A DNA stretch of 36,994 nt from Flavobacteriaceae bacterium (GTDB lineage Bacteria > Bacteroidota > Bacteroidia > Flavobacteriales > Flavobacteriaceae), in the NCBI GenBank assembly GCA_024763365.1, contig JANTFO010000012.1, positions 1 through 36,994 of the forward strand. Reading direction: 5' to 3'. Made by a program: the position numbers and the translations under genes. Within the stretch, counting starts at the first letter, position 1, and every line of letters begins with the position of its first letter. This document shows positions 8,036-17,767 of the stretch, in pieces. The notes under the pieces were generated by a model. The model did not search any database. It saw nothing but the letters and a program-made list of their open reading frames with translations, and was not told the origin of the DNA.

Positions 8036-9790
8036 ATGAAATTTTTAAGAAATTTATTAGCCGCTATTTTAGGGACTATCATTGCCTTGTTTCTCATTCT
8101 TATAATTTTTATAGGAATAGCCTCTGCATTTGAATCAAATAATAAAACCAAAGTAGAAGACAACTCTATTCTTACCTTAAAATTAGACACACCAATTGCC
8201 GACTATGTGCCTAAAGGAGACAGTCCTTTTGAAGAACTTTTCAAGGATGAAATGCCCTTGGCACTACCCGCTATTATCAATGCCATAGAAAATGCCAAAA
8301 CAGATGATCGTATCAAAGGGATCAGTATTCAGGTATTAGAACCGATGGGTGGTGTTGCTCAAATACAGGCCATACGGGACAAATTGGTTGAATTTAAAGA
8401 ATCCGGTAAGTTCATTACAGCTTTTGCCGATGTGTATACGCAAAAAAATTACTACTTAAGTTCAGTTGCAGATAGTATCTATATAAATCCTGTTGGTATC
8501 ATTGATTTTCACGGATTAAATACAGAACGAATGTACTTTAAAGATTTTCAAGATAAATACGGCATCAAAATGGAAGTTATCCGACATGGAAAATACAAAA
8601 GCGCCATGGAAGGATTTTTAGATGATGAGATGAGTGAAGCAAACCGGGAACAAACAGAATCTTTTCTCGGGGCTATTTGGAGCGAACTTCTGGAAGATAT
8701 TGGCTCCAGCAGAGGAAAATCTTTAGCCGAACTCAACACAATCGCGGACAAAGCAGGGACACGAAACAATCAATTAGCGATTGAAAACGGTATGATAGAT
8801 GATGTCATTTATTTTGACGAATACAATAATAAATTGAAAAATTTAATAGGTGTAGATAAAGACAAGGATCTTAAGAAAATAAGCCTTAAAAACTATATTT
8901 CAACAGGAAAAGGCAGGATTAACTCATCTGCAAAAGATAAGATTGCCGTTTTATATGCACAAGGAGATATTCAATATGGAAAAGGAAATGAGAATTATAT
9001 CGGACAAGAATCCATGATCAAAGCCTTGAAAAAAATCCGTGAAAAAGATAACATCAAAGCAGTTGTTTTGAGAATCAATTCTCCCGGTGGCAGTGCCTTG
9101 GCTTCAGATATGATCTGGAGAGAGATCGAATTGACAAAAGCCGAAAAGCCGGTTGTAGTTTCTATGGGTGATGTAGCCGCATCAGGTGGTTATTACATAG
9201 CCTGTAATGCAGATAAAATATTTGCCCAACCTACTACGATTACAGGTTCAATAGGTGTGTTTGGTGCTATCCCAAATGTCAAAGGACTGGCGGATAATAT
9301 GGGGATCAATGCAGAGCAGGTTTCTACCAATAAAGGCCCTAGCTATTCTGTGTTTGAACCCATGTCTCAAGAGTTTCACGATTATATAAAAGTACAGATA
9401 GACAATATTTACACAACTTTTGTCAATCATGTTTCTGAAGGCCGTGATATGAGCTATGAAGCAGTTAATGAAATTGCTCAGGGACGTGTTTGGGCAGGTA
9501 ATGAAGCTTTGGAAATTGGATTGGTTGATGAATTGGGAAGTTTGGATGATGCCATAGTAGCTGCTGCCGAACTCGCTGAGATAACTGATTACAAAACAAC
9601 TTCTTATCCTCGCTATAAAAAGGATTTCAAAGATGCATTTAGTTTAAATCCAATGATGAAGGCTAAAACACAAAATATCATTAAAGAGGAATTAGGTGTC
9701 GAGAATTACAAAGTTTATCAAGAACTCAAATCAGTTTTAGAAATGGAAGGTATACAAGCCCGTATGCCCTACACTTTAAAAATAGATTAG
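8036..9790 (+). CDS. sppA: Signal peptide peptidase SppA, 67K type
   Basis: A membrane-anchored serine protease of 584 residues that degrades cleaved signal peptides. One N-terminal transmembrane helix (about residues 7-31) is followed by two tandem ClpP-like domains, the double-length form seen in E. coli. The catalytic lysine is expected at Lys188 (GKYKSAMEG) in the first domain and the nucleophile at Ser383 (GDVAASGGYYIAC) in the second, matching the Lys/Ser dyad of the family. The oxyanion-type motif RINSPGGSALAS precedes it. The gene stands alone, 167 nt after dnaX, and is followed by a terminator-like hairpin. Confidence 0.96.
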   Translation: MKFLRNLLAAILGTIIALFLILIIFIGIASAFESNNKTKVEDNSILTLKLDTPIADYVPKGDSPFEELFKDEMPLALPAIINAIENAKTDDRIKGISIQVLEPMGGVAQIQAIRDKLVEFKESGKFITAFADVYTQKNYYLSSVADSIYINPVGIIDFHGLNTERMYFKDFQDKYGIKMEVIRHGKYKSAMEGFLDDEMSEANREQTESFLGAIWSELLEDIGSSRGKSLAELNTIADKAGTRNNQLAIENGMIDDVIYFDEYNNKLKNLIGVDKDKDLKKISLKNYISTGKGRINSSAKDKIAVLYAQGDIQYGKGNENYIGQESMIKALKKIREKDNIKAVVLRINSPGGSALASDMIWREIELTKAEKPVVVSMGDVAASGGYYIACNADKIFAQPTTITGSIGVFGAIPNVKGLADNMGINAEQVSTNKGPSYSVFEPMSQEFHDYIKVQIDNIYTTFVNHVSEGRDMSYEAVNEIAQGRVWAGNEALEIGLVDELGSLDDAIVAAAELAEITDYKTTSYPRYKKDFKDAFSLNPMMKAKTQNIIKEELGVENYKVYQELKSVLEMEGIQARMPYTLKID

Positions 9791-9816
9791 TTATTTGAAC
9801 TAAGATCATTTCAAAG

Positions 9817-9866
9817 TCGGTTGTAGAATAAAAGAATTAAATCGTAATTTTACAACCGATTTTTTT
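9817..9866 (+). terminator. Rho-independent terminator after sppA
   Basis: TCGGTTGTA (9817-9825) pairs perfectly with TACAACCGA (9851-9859), followed by seven T. The 25-nt AT-rich loop is long for an intrinsic terminator. It ends 28 nt before the rfbB start. Confidence 0.65.
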
Positions 9867-9893
9867 ATTCATCATTTTCTAAAAAGCAACGCA

Positions 9894-10952
9894 TTGAATA
9901 CACTTAAAATATTGATTACCGGAGGTGCCGGTTTTATTGGTTCTCACGTGGTGAGGAGGTTTGTCAATAAATACCCAAATTATGAGATCTATAATCTGGA
10001 TGCACTCACTTATGCCGGAAATTTAGAAAACTTAAGAGATGTGGAAGGAGCCGCTAATTATCATTTTATCAAAGGTGATATCAAAGATATCCCCTTTATC
10101 AATTCTATTTTTGAAAAACATCAATTTGATGCTGTCATTCACCTGGCTGCAGAAAGCCATGTAGACCGATCCATCACAGAACCCAATGCTTTTATTGAAA
10201 CCAATGTATTGGGTACGGCCAATCTGCTCAATGCGTTTAGAAGTATCTGGAAAGACCATTTTGAAGGCAAGCAGTTTTATCATATCAGCACGGATGAGGT
10301 ATATGGCTCTTTAGGAGAAACGGGTTTATTTACCGAGGAGACTCCTTACGACCCGCAATCACCCTATGCAGCCTCCAAAGCTGCTTCAGACCATTTGGTA
10401 AGAGCCTATGGCAATACTTATAAATTACCATTTAAAATAAGTAATTGTTCCAACAATTACGGACCTAATCAGTTCCCTGAAAAACTCTTACCACTTTTTA
10501 TTCACAACATCAAAAACCAAAAAAGCTTACCGGTATACGGTGACGGAAAATACACTCGTGACTGGCTCCACGTCATCGACCATGCTAGTGCCATTGACAC
10601 CATTTTTCATAGCGGAAAAAATACCGAAACTTATAATATAGGGGGTTTAAACGAATGGACTAACATTGACCTGATTCAACTACTTTGTGAACAGATGGAT
10701 GAAAAATTAAAATCACCTAAAGGCACTGCCGCTCAATTAATTACCTTTGTAAAAGACCGCGCCGGACATGACAAACGCTATGCTATAGATGCCTCCAAAA
10801 TTGAAAGAGAATTGGGTTGGAAACCCAAAATGACTTTTGAAGAAGGTCTTTCCCAAACGATAGATTGGTATCTTGAAAACACAGATTGGCTCGTAAATGT
10901 AACTTCCGGAGCTTATCAAGCGTATTATCAGAAAATGTATGAAGGAAGATAA
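9894..10952 (+). CDS. rfbB: dTDP-glucose 4,6-dehydratase
   Basis: An extended short-chain dehydrogenase of 352 residues that converts dTDP-glucose to dTDP-4-keto-6-deoxyglucose, an early step of deoxysugar synthesis for surface polysaccharides. It has the NAD motif GGAGFIG at residues 10-16, DALTYAGN, the active-site segment HISTDEVYG (Thr-Asp-Glu triad) and YAASKAASD (catalytic YxxxK). The start is TTG at 9894: no in-frame ATG lies upstream and the Rossmann motif needs this start. No rfbA, rfbC or rfbD gene is adjacent, so the rest of the pathway is elsewhere. Confidence 0.95.
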   Translation: MNTLKILITGGAGFIGSHVVRRFVNKYPNYEIYNLDALTYAGNLENLRDVEGAANYHFIKGDIKDIPFINSIFEKHQFDAVIHLAAESHVDRSITEPNAFIETNVLGTANLLNAFRSIWKDHFEGKQFYHISTDEVYGSLGETGLFTEETPYDPQSPYAASKAASDHLVRAYGNTYKLPFKISNCSNNYGPNQFPEKLLPLFIHNIKNQKSLPVYGDGKYTRDWLHVIDHASAIDTIFHSGKNTETYNIGGLNEWTNIDLIQLLCEQMDEKLKSPKGTAAQLITFVKDRAGHDKRYAIDASKIERELGWKPKMTFEEGLSQTIDWYLENTDWLVNVTSGAYQAYYQKMYEGR

Positions 10953-10980
10953 AGATATTAGATATTGGATCTAAGATTTA
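10953..10980 (+). repeat. Heptamer tandem repeat directly after rfbB stop
   Basis: Four 7-base units: AGATATT, AGATATT, GGATCTA, AGATTTA. The first unit begins at the base after the rfbB TAA. Confidence 0.75.
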
Positions 10981-11090
10981 AAAATGGTCAATAGCACTGA
11001 TCGCTAAACAATCAGCAATTACCTCATCATACTACAAATCGTAAATCAATTTATTTCCTTTTTCCTATTTTAGCGGCTTAAATTTTTCTT

Positions 11091-12404
11091 ATGGAACACA
11101 GAATACCTGTTTTTACGGATGATACCATCGTTTTTGGGCTATTGATGCTAGCTTTAGGTTTTATTTTTTATACTTCCTCACTTAAAACCGGATTTTGGGC
11201 AAAATTTTACAAAATAGTACCGGCACTTTTTATGGCTTATATGGTACCGGCCTTACTGACTACTTTAGGATTAATATCCCCGGAATGGACAAGCTTAAGT
11301 AAAACTGGTGAAATTGTGCATCATAAAACAAGTTTATACTATGTAGCCAGTCGTTATTTATTACCAGCCGCACTAGTACTCATGACCCTAAGTATTGATC
11401 TGAAAGCAGTATTTAATCTCGGGCCTAAAGCACTGATCATGTTCTTTACCGGTACGGTGGGTATTATTATTGGTGGACCTATTGCTGTTTATTTAATAGC
11501 TTTGGTATCTCCCGAAACTGTAGGAGGGGCAGGCGCAGACGCTGTATGGCGTGGGTTAGCAACTCTTGCCGGTAGTTGGATTGGTGGTGGAGCCAACCAA
11601 ACAGCTATGTTGGAAATATATGGTTACAACCAAAAATTATATGGAGGCATGGTATTCGTTGATATTGTCGTAGCAAATATTTGGATGGCCCTATTGTTAA
11701 TCGGAATTGGCCGTTCCAACAAAATTGATAAATGGCTTAAGTCTGATACTTCTGCCATTGAAACATTAAAAGAAAAAGTAACACATTTTTCACAAAAAGT
11801 ATCTAGAAATCCCAGTCTTACAGATCTGATAATATTGACTGCCATTGCTTTTGGATCAGTTAGTATTGCGCACTTTTTAGGGGGACATTTAAGCGCCTTC
11901 TTTACAAGAGTTGTTTCTAATATAGACTCGGCTACTACCAGAAATATTTTCACTTTTCTTGATTCTGAATTTTTCTGGATGATCAGTATATCGACAATCA
12001 TTGCTATCATACTTTCCTTTACCAAATTAAAAAACTATGAAGGAGCAGGTGCCAGCAAATTTGGGAGTGTTTTCATCTACATTTTGGTAGCATCCATCGG
12101 TATGAAAATGGACTTGACCCTGATTTTTGACAACTTAGGTTTGGTCGTTGTCGGTTTGGTTTGGATGAGTATACATGCTGGCTTGTTGATATTAGTAGCT
12201 AAACTCATCAAAGCACCATACTTTTTCTTGGCGGTAGGCAGCCAGGCTAATGTAGGTGGGGCAGCCTCGGCTCCTATTGTCGCCTCGGCTTTTCATCCAT
12301 CTTTAGCCACTGTGGGTGTTTTACTAGCTGTTTTTGGTTATGCAGTAGGAACCATTGGTGCCATCGTGACAACTATCTTGATGCAATTAGTCGCACCGAC
12401 CTAA
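11091..12404 (+). CDS. DUF819 family integral membrane protein
   Basis: A 437-residue, very hydrophobic protein with about ten or more membrane segments. It has internal similarity between its halves and glycine-rich intramembrane motifs (GSWIGGGANQTAM and SQANVGGAASAPIVASAF) typical of DUF819 (YjcL-like) proteins. The family resembles secondary transporters, but no substrate is firmly known, so I give none. The start ATG at 11091 follows a clear intergenic gap. It converges on ligA. A heptamer repeat begins in its stop codon. Confidence 0.85.
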   Translation: MEHRIPVFTDDTIVFGLLMLALGFIFYTSSLKTGFWAKFYKIVPALFMAYMVPALLTTLGLISPEWTSLSKTGEIVHHKTSLYYVASRYLLPAALVLMTLSIDLKAVFNLGPKALIMFFTGTVGIIIGGPIAVYLIALVSPETVGGAGADAVWRGLATLAGSWIGGGANQTAMLEIYGYNQKLYGGMVFVDIVVANIWMALLLIGIGRSNKIDKWLKSDTSAIETLKEKVTHFSQKVSRNPSLTDLIILTAIAFGSVSIAHFLGGHLSAFFTRVVSNIDSATTRNIFTFLDSEFFWMISISTIIAIILSFTKLKNYEGAGASKFGSVFIYILVASIGMKMDLTLIFDNLGLVVVGLVWMSIHAGLLILVAKLIKAPYFFLAVGSQANVGGAASAPIVASAFHPSLATVGVLLAVFGYAVGTIGAIVTTILMQLVAPT

Positions 12405-12424
12405 TTGAGGATTGAGAATTATAA
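12404..12424 (+). repeat. Heptamer tandem repeat at the stop of the DUF819 gene
   Basis: Units ATTGAGG, ATTGAGA, ATTATAA. The first unit uses the last base of the TAA. A further three weaker 7-base units follow to about 12445. Confidence 0.55.
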
Positions 12425-12489
12425 TAGTAGATAATTAAGATTAAATCATTATACTATTCAATTAATCATTGTCTCCTTCAATCAATAAC

Positions 12490-14487
12490 TTATTCTATCA
12501 TTTTCATATAATCTTCTTCACTAATAATTGGTATATCAAGTTTTTCTGCCTTCTCTCTTTTGGCAGGGCCCATTTTGTCACCGGCGATCAGATAATCTGT
12601 TTTTGAGGAAATAGAGCTGCTGACTACCCCTCCGTTTTTTTCAATAGATGCTTTTAGTTCGTTACGAGAAAAATGTGTAAATACACCGGAGACAACGAAC
12701 TTTTCACCTACTAATTTATTACTTGCACCCGATAATTGCTCCTCACTGATTGCAAATGCTAATCCATAACTTTTTAATCTGTCAACAAGTTGGATATTGA
12801 GCAGGTTCTGTGAAAATTCCAATACACTTTTGGCGATCTTATCCCCTATTTCATCCACAGCGATCAATTCTTCAAAAGTAGCCGTCATTAATGCATCAAT
12901 ATTTTTAAAATGTTTGGCAAGTTTCTTGGCTACCGTTTCACCCACATATCTTATACCCAATGCATATAAAAGTCTTTCAAAAGGGATCTCTTTAGATTTT
13001 TCAATTCCGGCAATCATGTTTTCAGCAGATTTTTCTGCCATACGTTCCAAAGGAATTACTTGTTCGGCTTTTAACGCATACAAATCGGCATAGTTTTGTA
13101 TCAATCCGGCATCATAAAGTAAACCAACTGTTTCACCTCCCAGACCTTCTATATCCATGGCTTTACGGCTAATAAAATGTTCGATTCGCCCTTTTATTTG
13201 TGTAGGGCAAGCATAGTGATTGGGACAGTAGTGCTTGGCATCACCTTCTCGCCTCACTAATTCAGTTCCACAGTCAGGGCAGGTTGTTATGTATTGAATA
13301 GGTTTGACATTAGCAGGCCTTTTGGACAAATCAACTCCTACAATTTTAGGGATGATCTCCCCTCCTTTTTCTACCTTAACATAATCACCTATTCGCAGGT
13401 CGTATTTGGCTATTTGGTCTGCATTGTGAACAGAGGCTCTTTTAACCATAGTTCCGGCCAGTTGTACCGGTTTCAGGTTGGCTACCGGCGTGATAGCTCC
13501 AGTCCTACCGACTTGATAATCTATGCTCAAAAGTTCTGTCAAGGCTTGTTCAGCTTTGAATTTATAAGCTATTGCCCAACGAGGTGATTTAGCCGTATAA
13601 CCCAGTTCCTCCTGATAGTGCAAATTATTGACCTTAACCACCACTCCGTCAGTTTCATATCCTAAATCATGACGGGCTTTATCCCAATGATGAATAAAAT
13701 CCAATACCTCAGCCATATTATGGCAAACTTTACTTTCTATAGGCACTTTAAAACCAGCTTCTCTTGCTGCTTGTAAGCTTTCACTATGGGTTTCAAAAGG
13801 CAAGTCACCTACCACATGATAAAGCAAACAATCCAATGGCCTTTTGGCCACTTCTGCAGAATCTTGTAATTTCAGGCTTCCACTTGCCGTATTACGTGGA
13901 TTAGCATAGGTTTCATAGCCCAATTCCTCACGTTCGGCATTCATCTTGTTAAAGCCTTCCAAAGGCAGGATGACCTCACCCCTGATCTCAAAAGTATTTG
14001 GCAAAGTATTCTTTAGTTTTAAAGGGATAGATCTGATTGTTTTGATATTGGCCGTCACATCATCACCCTGAAAGCCATCACCACGTGTAACAGCACTTTT
14101 AAGTTCAGCATTTTGGTATGAAAGATTGATAGAAGCACCATCATATTTTAATTCGCAATAAAACTCCACATTAATAACTCCTAATACTTTTAAAACTCGT
14201 TTCTCCCAATCTTTTAGATCTTCTTCAGAATAAGAATTATCTAAAGAGTACATTCTATGAATATGTGTTTTGGTTTCAAAGTTTTTGGTAATTGTACCTC
14301 CTACTCTTTGTGTAGGAGAATTGGGATCGAAATATTGTGGATTTTCTGCTTCTAATTTTTCAAGCTCTTTCAGTAAGAGATCAAACTCCAGATCAGATAT
14401 GCTGGGTTGATCAAGTACGTAATATCGATAATTATGTTCGCTTAATTCTTTCCGAAGCTGAAGGATTCGTTTTTCAATATTTGGCAT
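12490..14487 (-). CDS. ligA: NAD-dependent DNA ligase
   Basis: The replicative ligase, 665 residues, the usual length. The N-terminal Ia domain (HNYRYYVLDQPSISDLEFD) binds NMN. The adenylated lysine is Lys114 in the KYDG motif. The OB-fold follows, then the zinc finger Cys403/406/421/427 (CPDCG, then CPNHYACP). Helix-hairpin-helix repeats follow (ALGIRYVGETVAKKL, VDEIGDKIAKSV) and a C-terminal BRCT domain from about residue 588. All expected elements are intact. Its promoter probably uses a variant -7 box (TATTTTTA on the minus strand, 14510-14517). Confidence 0.98.
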   Translation of the reverse strand: MPNIEKRILQLRKELSEHNYRYYVLDQPSISDLEFDLLLKELEKLEAENPQYFDPNSPTQRVGGTITKNFETKTHIHRMYSLDNSYSEEDLKDWEKRVLKVLGVINVEFYCELKYDGASINLSYQNAELKSAVTRGDGFQGDDVTANIKTIRSIPLKLKNTLPNTFEIRGEVILPLEGFNKMNAEREELGYETYANPRNTASGSLKLQDSAEVAKRPLDCLLYHVVGDLPFETHSESLQAAREAGFKVPIESKVCHNMAEVLDFIHHWDKARHDLGYETDGVVVKVNNLHYQEELGYTAKSPRWAIAYKFKAEQALTELLSIDYQVGRTGAITPVANLKPVQLAGTMVKRASVHNADQIAKYDLRIGDYVKVEKGGEIIPKIVGVDLSKRPANVKPIQYITTCPDCGTELVRREGDAKHYCPNHYACPTQIKGRIEHFISRKAMDIEGLGGETVGLLYDAGLIQNYADLYALKAEQVIPLERMAEKSAENMIAGIEKSKEIPFERLLYALGIRYVGETVAKKLAKHFKNIDALMTATFEELIAVDEIGDKIAKSVLEFSQNLLNIQLVDRLKSYGLAFAISEEQLSGASNKLVGEKFVVSGVFTHFSRNELKASIEKNGGVVSSSISSKTDYLIAGDKMGPAKREKAEKLDIPIISEEDYMKMIE

Positions 14488-14557
14488 GAGTTATCTGTTC
14501 TTTACCCGATAAAAATAGCTATTTTAAGCTAAATAGCAGTCAATAGAACAACTGTAA

Positions 14558-14899
14558 TTACTCAAAAAGTATTTGATAAGGTCTTTGAATGGCTGCCTTT
14601 AACTCATCTATACTGAAATGACGGCTTTTACGCAAAGTTTCTTTACCTGTAAAGAAAATTAATATGGTAGGTTCCACGAAAACTGAATAATACCCGGCGA
14701 TATCAGGGCTTAATTCCCTATCAACATAGAAAAATTTGACTTTAGGAAATTTTTCCTCTAATAGTTTCATAACTTTTGGAGCTAATGCTTCTCCCACATT
14801 ACAGGAACTGGAGTTGAAATAGGTGATCATTGCATCATTTTCCTGCAAGGCAACCTGAAATTCATCCATATTGTTTAAAAAACCAAAATCGTAAGCCAT
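14558..14899 (-). CDS. Thioredoxin-like protein with a CxxG active-site motif
   Basis: A 113-residue cytoplasmic protein of thioredoxin length and fold pattern: beta strand AMITYFNSSSC, a helix, VKFFYVDRELSPDIAGYYSV, the cis-Pro region VEPTILIFFTGKE, and a last helix. The active site is Cys33-Asn-Val-Gly36, so the resolving cysteine is missing and classical dithiol reduction is unlikely. It is divergent from trxB with 166 nt between the start codons, and both genes have TAnnTTTG promoters there. The context suggests a thiol-related role (monothiol exchange or a chaperone-like function), which is inference. Confidence 0.8.
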   Translation of the reverse strand: MAYDFGFLNNMDEFQVALQENDAMITYFNSSSCNVGEALAPKVMKLLEEKFPKVKFFYVDRELSPDIAGYYSVFVEPTILIFFTGKETLRKSRHFSIDELKAAIQRPYQILFE

Positions 14900-14919
14900 A
14901 TTTTATCATAAATTTGCCG

Positions 14920-14927
14920 GCAAAAAT
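14920..14927 (-). promoter_or_regulatory. Promoter -7 element of the thioredoxin-like gene
   Basis: TATTTTTG on the minus strand matches the Bacteroidetes consensus TAnnTTTG, 21 nt before the start codon. Confidence 0.6.
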
Positions 14928-15033
14928 ACACTTAATATTGATGCAAAAGGAAACAAAAGTTACGCATCAATAAAATTGATAGTTTCATTTTTGCAGCAAA
15001 TATTAAAAACTAAATTTTTAAATAAAATAACTT

Positions 15034-15041
15034 TATTTTTG
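15034..15041 (+). promoter_or_regulatory. Promoter -7 element of trxB
   Basis: TATTTTTG matches TAnnTTTG, 24 nt before the trxB ATG. Confidence 0.65.
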
Positions 15042-15065
15042 CATTAAAATTAAAATAACAAGAAT

Positions 15066-16034
15066 ATGACAGATTCAATAGAACGTATTAAATGTCTAAT
15101 TATCGGCTCCGGGCCTGCAGGATATACAGCTGCTATTTACGCAGCCCGTGCAGACCTTCATCCGGTGATCATTACCGGTTTGGAAATGGGAGGCCAATTA
15201 ACTACTACTACGGAAGTTGACAACTTTCCAGGATATCCAGCGGGTGTTGATGGCACTAAAATGATGGAGGACTTAAAAGCTCAAGCAGAGCGCTTTGGTA
15301 CAGAAGTAAGATTTGGTAGTGTGTCAAATATTGAACTTAGCAAAGAAACCGGAGGCATTCACAAAATAGAAGTTGATGGTAGTAAGCATATAGAAGCTGA
15401 AACAGTAATTATCGCAACCGGTGCTACTGCCAAGTATTTAGGAATAGAAAGCGAACAACGCTTACGAGGTGGTGGGGTTTCAGCCTGTGCTACTTGTGAT
15501 GGGTTTTTCTATAAAGGACAGGATGTGATTGTTGTAGGTGGAGGTGATACGGCTGCTGAAGAAGCTACCTATTTAGCCAATATCTGTAATAAAGTGACCA
15601 TGCTCATTCGTCGTGATGAATTACGTGCATCTAAAGCTATGCAAAACCGTGTTTTTAAAACCAAAAACCTGGAGGTATTGTTCAATACAGAACTAGAAGA
15701 AGTACTCGGAGAAAAGAAAATGATGGGTGATGAAGTGGTAACGGGTGTACGGGTAATCAACAACCAAACCAAAGAAACACATACGATTGATGTAAAAGGA
15801 GTATTCATTGCTATAGGGCACAAGCCCAATACTGAGCTCTTTGAAGGACAGTTAGAGATGGATGCAAACAAATATCTAATTACAAAAGGTAAATCATCCA
15901 AAACAAATCTACCCGGGGTATTTGCTTGTGGTGATGTACAAGACCATGAATACCGACAAGCTGTAACTGCAGCTGGCAGTGGCTGTATGGCAGCTTTAGA
16001 TGCTGAAAGATATCTGGCAGCTATAGAGGAATAA
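15066..16034 (+). CDS. trxB: Thioredoxin reductase (NADPH)
   Basis: A cytoplasmic FAD enzyme of 322 residues that reduces thioredoxin with NADPH. The FAD-binding motif GSGPAGYTAAIYAARA is near residues 13-28. The redox pair Cys141/Cys144 sits in CATCDG. The NADPH Rossmann motif VVGGGDTAAEEA follows, and the C-terminal FAD motif GVFACGDVQD is present with RQAVTAAGSGCMAA. It is complete and of normal length. It is divergent from the CxxG thioredoxin-like gene and ends at a bidirectional terminator. Confidence 0.97.
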   Translation: MTDSIERIKCLIIGSGPAGYTAAIYAARADLHPVIITGLEMGGQLTTTTEVDNFPGYPAGVDGTKMMEDLKAQAERFGTEVRFGSVSNIELSKETGGIHKIEVDGSKHIEAETVIIATGATAKYLGIESEQRLRGGGVSACATCDGFFYKGQDVIVVGGGDTAAEEATYLANICNKVTMLIRRDELRASKAMQNRVFKTKNLEVLFNTELEEVLGEKKMMGDEVVTGVRVINNQTKETHTIDVKGVFIAIGHKPNTELFEGQLEMDANKYLITKGKSSKTNLPGVFACGDVQDHEYRQAVTAAGSGCMAALDAERYLAAIEE

Positions 16035-16081
16035 AAATATTTAATTCATCTAATGATTAGAAATCATGTGATGAATTATTA

Positions 16082-16118
16082 CAATAAAAAAAGAGGCTTG
16101 AAGCCTCTTTTTTTATTG
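16082..16118. terminator. Bidirectional terminator between trxB and the next, convergent gene
   Basis: A perfect palindrome with 18-nt arms and a single central base. Its core is AGAGGCTT-G-AAGCCTCT with A7 on one side and T7 on the other, so it can end transcription from both sides. Confidence 0.92.
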
Positions 16119-16129
16119 ATTAAAATTCT

Positions 16130-16840
16130 TTAGTAGTATTTATTCATTTGTTTTTGGTATTGAGCTTTAATCTCATGGATAAGACTCAAATCAATCTTTG
16201 GTTTATATACTCTGATGACATCGACCAAAGTTTTTTTCATATAAAAAGCAGCATTTACGACATCAAAATTGTTGTCTTTGATTGCTGCCTTAACACTTTC
16301 GGTCATTTTTCTAAACATCTCCCATGATACTTGTCGGTCTATTTCAAAATAGTAAGTATTATCCTTGTCTTTGTAAATGCCCTTTTCAACTTCAGTAATC
16401 TCAAAAAACCTTTTTACCTTAAAAAATACAGTAACCGGCTTACTCATTTTTTTATTTTTCATAAAAATAAAACCTTCGTCCTGATAAGCTCTTTGTATGG
16501 TTTCTAATTTACTCATATCTTTTAAACCCATTATCCTTATGGCATAATGCGGCATGTTAAATAAAGTAATATTGGCATAAGTGGCATCAATAGGATCATC
16601 AAGGATTTTATTGATTTTTTCAGTTGCCCTGATGATACTGTCCCAAGTGTTTCGTGATCGGGTCACTAAAAATATCGCCCTATTCTGCTCCACTAAAAGA
16701 GCTTCCAATTTGTGATAATGATACCCCGGATAAGGTTGGTCATTGAGTAAGACAAAAGTGTTCTTTAGCTTATGGTCAAGTAAAGCTTCGACCGTTTCTT
16801 CTTTGTTTACATTACCTGTTACCTCAAAATATGTAGCCAT
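16130..16840 (-). CDS. Conserved protein of unknown function
   Basis: A 236-residue soluble protein with no signal peptide or membrane segment. I do not recognise a family. The N-terminal third has alternating strand/helix patterns with two aromatic-rich stretches (YPGYHYHKLEALL and NRAIFLVTRSRNTWDSI). The C-terminus is charged and helical. It converges on trxB through the shared terminator. Composition is like its neighbours, so it is probably a resident gene. Confidence 0.8.
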   Translation of the reverse strand: MATYFEVTGNVNKEETVEALLDHKLKNTFVLLNDQPYPGYHYHKLEALLVEQNRAIFLVTRSRNTWDSIIRATEKINKILDDPIDATYANITLFNMPHYAIRIMGLKDMSKLETIQRAYQDEGFIFMKNKKMSKPVTVFFKVKRFFEITEVEKGIYKDKDNTYYFEIDRQVSWEMFRKMTESVKAAIKDNNFDVVNAAFYMKKTLVDVIRVYKPKIDLSLIHEIKAQYQKQMNKYY

Positions 16841-16998
16841 TGAATAAATATTTTATTAATTAAAGTCCATAAATGTATAAAAAAACTACTTAATGGCATA
16901 AGATTTGTAAATTTTTATATAAAACATGATTTCTGTTATTGTTTTTTGTGAATTCGTTTTATAATTTTATACTTTCTTTTAACCTAATCCCTCAAATT

Positions 16999-17712
16999 AT
17001 GAATAAAAGAATATTTATTTTTTTACTTTTAAGTCCTCTCTTTTTATTTTCACAAATGCTTCCAGACTCTACTTGCACCCAAAGTTTGAAAGGTGTTGTA
17101 AAAGACCTCAAAACCGGTAACCTGTTACCTAATAGTAAAGTAGAGGTCTGTGATGGTGTAAAAGTGCTTGGTTCAACCATAAGCGACGACAATGCCAATT
17201 TTGAAATAGATGCTCCCTGTAATCAAAGATTGAACGTAAGGGCTTATGCGGAGAACCATGCGGTTAATTCACAGATTGTATTTACTACCGAAGCTCGAAA
17301 AGATTATGTATGGGAAGTCAAATTATTCCCTATCAGAGAGTTTATATACCGAGATCTGGAAAAATATATTGATGTAGAAAATCTACAGTTTGTTGAAGAC
17401 AATATAGCACTGACAAATGATGATGATGAAATACTTGAGAAGGTCGTGATGATTTTAGAAAAATATCCTGATATCAATATTAGCATTAATGTACATTCCG
17501 ACAGTAAAGGAATTGAGGAATACAGCTTGAGATTAACACAAGACAGGGCTGATCTGATAATGAGTTATTTAATGGATAAAGGAATTAGTGAAGAACGCTT
17601 AAATGCGGTGGGTTATGGAAGTTCTCATCTGCTAAATAATTGTGTAAAAGGTGTGGACTGTTCCGAAAAAGAACATCAACAAAATAGAAGAACCGAATTT
17701 GTAGTTCTATAA
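16999..17712 (+). CDS. OmpA-family protein with carboxypeptidase-regulatory-like domain (copy 1)
   Basis: I use the ATG at 16999 (MNKRIFIFLLLSPLFLFSQ), which gives a normal signal peptide; an in-frame ATG lies 20 codons upstream but would put a non-signal stretch in front. The product is 237 residues. After the signal comes a CarboxypepD_reg-like beta-sandwich (LKGVVKDLKTGNLLPNSKV, about residues 30-100). The C-terminal OmpA domain follows, with VHSDSKGIEEYSLRLTQDRA holding the Asp and Arg positions that bind peptidoglycan, and the NRRTEF ending. It is probably periplasmic and links the envelope to the cell wall. It forms a tandem duplicate with the next gene, including the upstream sequence. 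Confidence 0.88.
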   Translation: MNKRIFIFLLLSPLFLFSQMLPDSTCTQSLKGVVKDLKTGNLLPNSKVEVCDGVKVLGSTISDDNANFEIDAPCNQRLNVRAYAENHAVNSQIVFTTEARKDYVWEVKLFPIREFIYRDLEKYIDVENLQFVEDNIALTNDDDEILEKVVMILEKYPDINISINVHSDSKGIEEYSLRLTQDRADLIMSYLMDKGISEERLNAVGYGSSHLLNNCVKGVDCSEKEHQQNRRTEFVVL

Positions 17713-17767
17713 TTTTTTTATAACTTTATACCATCAAAATAATTTTTTAACCCCAACCCCCCTTAAA

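Noticed and set aside
11624-12025. 133-residue minus-strand ORF
   Set aside because: It lies entirely inside the DUF819 gene and has no family pattern; it is a shadow frame.
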